64,000 bases of DNA, taken from positions 2,294,001 to 2,358,000 of the forward strand of contig JAVHKY010000035.1 of assembly GCA_035079385.1 (NCBI GenBank), written 5' to 3'. The translations under genes were made by a program, and so were the position numbers. This DNA comes from Aspidiotus rigidus (lineage: Eukaryota; Arthropoda; Insecta; Hemiptera; Diaspididae). Positions 59,709 to 64,000 of this stretch are shown here, piece after piece (within the stretch, counting starts at the first letter, position 1; the number at the start of each line of letters is the position of its first letter). The notes beneath the pieces were generated by a model. That model ran no database searches. It saw only the letters and a list, made by a program, of their open reading frames with translations, and had not been told where the DNA came from.

Positions 59709-59992
59709 TTAAGATTGGCCAAACGAGAAATCACGGTGTGAATCATAAACCAGTTCAATCAGGCCATCTTCCGGAATGTAAGAGTTGAGTACAGTGATAC
59801 CATCGGTGTTGAGATGACGCATTATCTCTATATGTTCGAGAGCGATGCGCTTACGGTAAGAATTCTCCTTATGGAGGAGCTTTTCGGATCCCTCACGGAA
59901 GCTGTGGCCACTGTTTATTAAATGATCAGCAAAAGCTGACTCCCCTAAGTGTCCCTTCTTCCAAGACTTAAGGTGCTCAGCTACTCTAACTT
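59709..59992 (-). pseudogene. PLE-B GIY-YIG domain, C-terminal part
   Basis: Encodes VRVAEHLKSWKKGHLGESAF, then ADHLINSGHSF and KENSYRKRIALEHIEIM, the second half of a Penelope-type GIY-YIG nuclease, to a natural-looking stop after DFSFGQS. The first half is at 61290-61590. The bases TACTCTAACTT at 59982-59992 are repeated at 61276-61286. Confidence 0.85.
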
Positions 59993-60120
59993 CCAAGAAC
60001 ATTGTATACAATCGGAAAATTCTCCAATTGTATGGAGTTTTTAATTTTGGACGGTTTTATACAGAAAGAGAAATTATTATTCGGCACTGCCGTCAAATAA
60101 ATTTTATTACACACTATCTA

Positions 60121-60162
60121 TACCCGACGTTTCGGATCAAACGTGATCCTTCTTCAGGGGTA
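60121..60162 (-). ncRNA. Hammerhead-ribozyme-like motif 2
   Basis: Minus strand: outer TACCC pairs with GGGTA; CTGAAGA, one extra A, stem GGATCA/TGATCC with loop CGTT, GAAA, CGTC. Every core box is intact. Its inverted partner at 61177-61218 has GGAA for GAAA. Confidence 0.6.
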
Positions 60163-60410
60163 ACTCAATTTTTAAAATTTCAATTATTAATAAAAAGTGA
60201 ATAATATTAATATAATATATTTAAATAATAATTGATTTTATTAAAGTTGAATATTTTATTATTTAAATAAAATATTTATAATTACTAAATTAATTAAAGT
60301 CAATTTTAATATTTATTTAATTAATTATTATATTGTGCAAGCTTAAACGGTTAAACAGTTTAATAAAAATTGAATAACGTATTTAATAGGACGCTTTTTT
60401 ATAAATTAAG

Positions 60411-60530
60411 ATTGATTCACTTGAAGGCGGGCACCAACGTTTCAACAACACCGTCGTCTTCATCGGGGTGAAACATTGTGTGTAATAAAATAATTGGACG
60501 TCAGTGCCTTCAAGTAAATCAATTTTAATA
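60411..60530 (-). mobile_element. Tail module inside NUMT-4
   Basis: Bounded by GATTCACTTGAAGGC and its near complement (GCCTTCAAGTAAATC). It contains hammerhead-like motif 3 on the minus strand (box CCGATGA, one base, stem GACGAC/GTTGTT, GAAA, CGTT, outer CACC/GGTG), then AATAAAAT and AGTGCC on the + strand. Confidence 0.5.
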
Positions 60531-60594
60531 TTAATAAATTTATCAATAAAATATAAAATAATTTTAAATTAATTATATTATTTTAGATAATAAT

Positions 60595-61045
60595 TTTGAA
60601 AATAAAGGATCAGATACTCTGAAATATTATTAAATATAAAATTGATATTAAAGATTTATTAAAATTAATTAATTTGGTGGTATTAATTTATTAGAGGAAC
60701 CTGTTTATTAAATAGAAAATACACAGTTAATTTTATTTATTCTAATTTTATTTATGTATGGTTATTAAAAATAAATATAAAAAATTATTTTATTTATTAA
60801 AAAATTTAAAAATAATAAATCAATATTATTTAAATTTGTTTAATTCATTTAGTAAAATTGTTAATTTAAAAAAAATTAACTATAAATAGGTCTAAAATCA
60901 AATTTTAAATTATATTAAAATTGAATTTTGATATGTACATATTGCCCGTCAATTCAAAATTATCGAATAAGTCGAAACATACCTAGTTATTGAATTGGAA
61001 AATTTAATGTTATTATAATTTAAATTTAAATTAGATTATTAATTT
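60595..61045 (+). pseudogene. rrnS: Mitochondrial 12S rRNA pseudogene
   Basis: GGATCAGATACTCTGAAATA matches the universal GGATTAGATACCCT, then TTTGGTGGTATT, AGAGGAACCTGTTTATTAAA, and near the 3' end TGTACATATTGCCCGTC and AAGTCGAAACATA, matching TGTACACATCGCCCGTC and AAGTCGTAACAT. Order and spacing fit rrnS. Confidence 0.92.
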
Positions 61046-61176
61046 AATTTTATTAATATTAATTAGAATAAGATTTTTTATATTAAAATTGAACGAAAAA
61101 TAATAAGAATTATTCATATGATAGGTAGGGGAATTAGAAAAATTTCAACTTTCGAACTATATATGATAGGAGAGTT

Positions 61177-61218
61177 TACCCCTGAAGAAGGATCACGTTT
61201 GATCCGGAACGTCGGGTA
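61177..61218 (+). ncRNA. Hammerhead-like motif 2, inverted partner
   Basis: Same stems as 60121-60162 on the + strand, but the GAAA box reads GGAA, which would be expected to cripple catalysis. It is followed by AATAAAATTTATTTGACGG and CAGTGCCG. Confidence 0.5.
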
Positions 61219-61289
61219 CACTGTGTAATAAAATTTATTTGACGGCAGTGCCGAATAATAATTTCTCTTTCGTTTTACTCTGACTTTCA

Positions 61290-61590
61290 TTTGGCGGCTG
61301 GTCTCACCAATATAAAAGCTTACACAATCCCTATATTCCAACTTATAAACACCACTCCTCCCATCAACTGGTATGAGGTCCTTCAGCCTCACAAACAACC
61401 TTTTGATTGTGGTAGGGTTGTAAAACACGGGTCTGAAGGCAAACGGGTGGAGAGCCCGACCCAATTGGAGGGAGAACTTCCCCAGGAAAGGGAGACTGAT
61501 CCAACACAAACGACGATCCCGGATCGTGTCTCGGGGGAGGGAGGTGATGGAATCAAGAAGGCTCCTCGTAACTTTCCTCCGAACCATCAC
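61290..61590 (-). pseudogene. PLE-B linker and GIY-YIG domain, N-terminal part
   Basis: Encodes FSLQLGRALHPFAFRPVF, then SGVYKLEYRDCVSFYIGETS with the GIY (GVY) and YIG motifs and the following RQMKVRV. The frame then runs into the inserted composite. In Penelope elements this nuclease nicks target DNA to start reverse transcription. Confidence 0.87.
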
Positions 61591-61849
61591 GTCAACGTCG
61601 ACATTGACCCACTCACTCTGGTCATGTGTTTTATTGTGAGTAACTCTTTCTGGAAGGCAGACTGACTCAAAGGAATACGAGTCAGTCTGTGAACTAGGCT
61701 GTGAAAAGCAGCCATCTTATGAGCAACAGGACCGAACGAGCCACCGTGGACTAAAATATCGGTCGTAGTATCTTTCCTGTAAATTCCAAACTTATGGACA
61801 CCGTTATTATAGAGATCGATAAATCCAAAAAGTTAATGGAAAATACCCC

Positions 61850-62502
61850 TATTTCCAACGTAAATTTGATGGAAGGGTATCAGGAATTGAGATACCTCAG
61901 AAACTCACCAAGGAGATCTGGGGGACCAGTCCAGGTGCATAGAATGTCATCAACGTACCTGTGCCAATAATGAATATGATTAAGTAACACCTAGTTCGAG
62001 GAAAAGAGGTCAAGTTCAAACTTAGACATGAAAATTTCGGAAATGAGAGAGCCTAAAGGTGGTCCAATAGGGATCCCTACTTCATCAGGAAACTCGAAAA
62101 ATTTTCCTTCAAATTTACAGTGGTTGGGGGACCAGCAAATATTCAGAAGATCGAAAAATTCATGAAGCACATTGTGAGGAATATTGGCTTTGACGAGTAG
62201 CTCACCCACACGCTGGATAGTAGCCGCCTTAGGAACATTCGGGAACAAACCAAGAACATCAAACGAGCAGATGGTCGTTCTCGGGGGAAGACTTACACCC
62301 TTCAGGACGTCAGTCAAAGAGGCCAAATCGAGACCGAGTGAGGAGGTTCAAAATCAATGCGATTTTCGAACAAACGGTCCAGGAATTTGGCAAGGAGGTA
62401 GGTGGGGGAGGAGATGAACGAAACAATGGGTCGTATCGGGGTATTGTTCTTATGCACTTTGGGCAGCCCGTAGAGGAGGGGGGAGGTGGGGGTTAGGAAC
62501 AA
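61850..62502 (-). pseudogene. PLE-B reverse transcriptase
   Basis: Frames 62314-62502 and 61991-62326 with shifts: [20 protein letters not shown] (finger block), TTICSFDVLGLFPNVP (motif A), GIPIGPPLGSLISEIFMSKF (motif B, G.P.G and PLG changed), and near 61930 HRYVDDIL with the catalytic box. The upstream ADKGG-type block seen in PLE-C is missing, suggesting an internal deletion near 62500. Non-functional. Confidence 0.87.
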
Positions 62503-62980
62503 GGAGGGCTTTTTTCATAGCGGGAGTTTTGGTAATAGCCTCACTGCTGTTGATGACACTCCTAACTTCTTTAACGTGCTGAAATACGGTCATGTCAGGT
62601 TTCTTGGAAGCGCGATAAAAAATTCTCTGTATCTGGCATCTCTCCCACCAACCGTTCATGCGTTCAGTCACCATGCCTTTCAGTGTTTCCTCCAGGTGCA
62701 GAAATGGAAAGGAAATAATTTCTCGCTGATAGGATTGGGTTGGCATTTGGAAAACGGAGATCTTCGCCTACCAAAATTAATGCAGCCCCTACCCCTGGTG
62801 AATTGCTGAAGCGGGCGTATGGGATTGCCTGAACGCTGGAGGGCACGAACTGAACCACAGGATAGACTCGGAGACTCCATTCTACTGAACGAGGATGATG
62901 ACGGTGACTTTCCTCCGGACTCAGACGATGGTATTCCAGCTGCAAATGGCGACGCCTCAGACGATGATATAACAATTGAT
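62450..62980 (-). pseudogene. PLE-B N-terminal coding part
   Basis: Frames 62664-62975 and 62450-62746 match the minus strand of PLE-A at 7500-8000. They include REIISFPFLHLEETLKGMV and [20 protein letters not shown], the latter resembling the region before Penelope RT. A frameshift lies near 62700. Confidence 0.7.
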
Positions 62981-63525
62981 GAGGCTGATGACGACTCTGA
63001 TGATGTTTAGGAGTCGTGAAAGCAATGAAGGCCCCTCCTAACCTATACGACCTCAGTAAGTCCGCGGGCTAACTGGGCTCGGACAACCGCTTCTGTCAAC
63101 AACGAACTCCTTCAATTGGACAGGCAGGGCATGGGAAGGAGGGGTACACAGGTGGTGATATCAACACCTTTCATTCATAATTCAAGTTGTGAATACCAAT
63201 ACGTACTGTAATAATATTAAAATACTTTGCCCCCACCACGTACATGTGGACTGGGGTACCGTAAAAGAAGCGGAAGTATGTTCATATAGGTCATCTTGTA
63301 AGCAGAATGAATTTTGAGCGCGTTTTCTACATATTAGGCAATGGAAACTTCACAAAATTTGTGAGAAATCAAATATTCGCCTACTTGAATGAACTTTCTG
63401 GGATAACGGTTGGACTTAGGCTAACAATAAAACAATCTATCTTGTAGGAAATTTCACCAGCAACATTTTTTGTATGAAAAATTTTGTTCTAGGCCTAACA
63501 GAACTCGAGATATTGACAAATAAAC

Positions 63526-63960
63526 GAGGAACGCTGGGAACCTGTATTATGAGTCATATAATGGGATTTGGTGTTGAGAATTCAAAAAAGCCTAGACAAG
63601 ATAAAGCTAGTATAAAGATGGCCTAGATCTACTATAAGCCTAGTGTAATATAGTTTGAGAGTATAAATTTTTCTCGAATTTCGTGCTATATATGATAGGA
63701 GGGGAACTTGGAAAAATTTTGACTCTCGAGCTATATATGATAGAAGGGGGACTTGTAAAATTCCTGTGATATATAGCTCGAGAGTTGAAATTTTTTTCAA
63801 TTCCCTCTCCTACCAGAAATGGTTCGATAGTCGAAATTTTTTCCAAGTCCCCCTCCTATCATACGAGTATATAGCTCGAGAGTCGAAATTGTTTTGAGTT
63901 TTTTGTTGGACGGCGGACGCCAAATTTCTCAAAAAGCCCCCCATAGAACAGGTTACCTGT
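63526..63960. repeat. Satellite-bearing insertion in the PLE-B right repeat
   Basis: The right repeat of PLE-B breaks after GAGATATTGACA and resumes with AATTGATTT at about 63967. The insert has partly inverted ends (GGGAACCTGT and AACAGGTTACCTGTT), CCTAG repeats, and four TATATATGATAGGAGG / CTCGAGAGTCGAAATTTTT units in both orientations. It shows that the satellite units travel as part of a discrete element. Confidence 0.7.
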
Positions 63961-64000
63961 TAAAAATTGATTTAAGGGGGCAAGAACGTGCCACAGCTCC

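Larger units (their letters stand above)
60170..61120 (+). other. NUMT-4: mitochondrial 12S rRNA region
   Basis: AT-rich mitochondrial block inside the composite insertion. The right half is 12S rRNA. The left half may be its 5' part or flanking rRNA sequence but is not securely assigned. It is split by a 120-bp tail module at 60411-60530. Confidence 0.8.
59993..61275. mobile_element. Composite insertion carrying NUMT-4
   Basis: Flanked by an 11-bp duplication (TACTCTAACTT and TACTCTGACTT), which splits the GIY-YIG reading frame. Contents in + order: a small hairpin (CATTGTATACAATCGG against CCAATTGTATGG), a tail module, mitochondrial 12S rRNA DNA with another tail module inside, a satellite unit (61120-61165), and an inverted copy of the first tail module. 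The target duplication length suits retroposition. No coding capacity of its own. Confidence 0.75.
59332..64000 (-). mobile_element. Penelope-like element PLE-B, inverted terminal repeats
   Basis: The left repeat (59332-59518) matches the left repeat of PLE-A; the inverted right repeat starts at about 63230 and, after a satellite-type insertion (63526-63960), continues to the window edge. Between them the minus strand encodes an N-terminal domain, reverse transcriptase and GIY-YIG endonuclease in Penelope order, with frameshifts, an apparent internal deletion before the RT, and a 1.28-kb composite inserted in the GIY-YIG domain. It begins about 30 bp after the exon D donor. Confidence 0.85.

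Overview
The window is nuclear DNA from an animal, almost certainly an arthropod and probably an insect. Its one recognisable host gene is a neuroendocrine prohormone convertase 2 (PCSK2, called amontillado in insects). Four of its exons lie on the + strand (14061-14165, 48584-48830, 54099-54136, 59226-59302). All have GT/AG splice sites and compatible phases, and together they encode the prodomain end through the region just before the catalytic histidine. The gene runs out of the window on both sides. Its introns (34.4 kb, 5.3 kb, 5.1 kb) hold essentially everything else, and that is mobile or derived DNA.

Left third (1-22 kb): an inverted-repeat element near 0.4 kb, a near-perfect 0.57 kb foldback (3152-3724), a Penelope-like element (PLE-A, 4056-8622) with inverted terminal repeats and a gutted interior full of nested hairpins and tRNA-derived SINEs, a CTATATATGATAGGAGG-type satellite, and the first mitochondrial island (NUMT-1, nad6 and cytb). 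Then come exon A, a Helitron 17 bp after its donor site, a decayed RNase H-bearing non-LTR element, a TCGA-rich satellite, and a hAT-type MITE nested inside an ACTAGT-rich TIR element.

Middle third (22-48 kb): a TIR element with internal tandem repeats, several fragments of one Jockey/I-group non-LTR family on both strands, one nearly complete RTE-type retrotransposon (28310-31440, minus strand, broken by frameshifts), a second Helitron, more foldbacks and satellite, and NUMT-2 (cox3, cytb).

Right third (48-64 kb): exons B to D, a large TCGA-rich satellite, a second hAT-type MITE, PLE-C carrying a hAT insertion that itself contains mitochondrial rrnL and cox1 sequence (NUMT-3) and a further MITE, and finally PLE-B, whose GIY-YIG domain is split by a composite holding mitochondrial 12S rRNA sequence (NUMT-4).

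The most unusual feature is that all four mitochondrial islands are mosaics tied to inverted-repeat or retroelement structures. Three hammerhead-ribozyme-like modules with unrelated but paired stems recur inside or around these islands, and a degenerate fourth sits just past the PLE-B reading frame. All assignments come from reading the sequence and from remembered family motifs; no database search was run.
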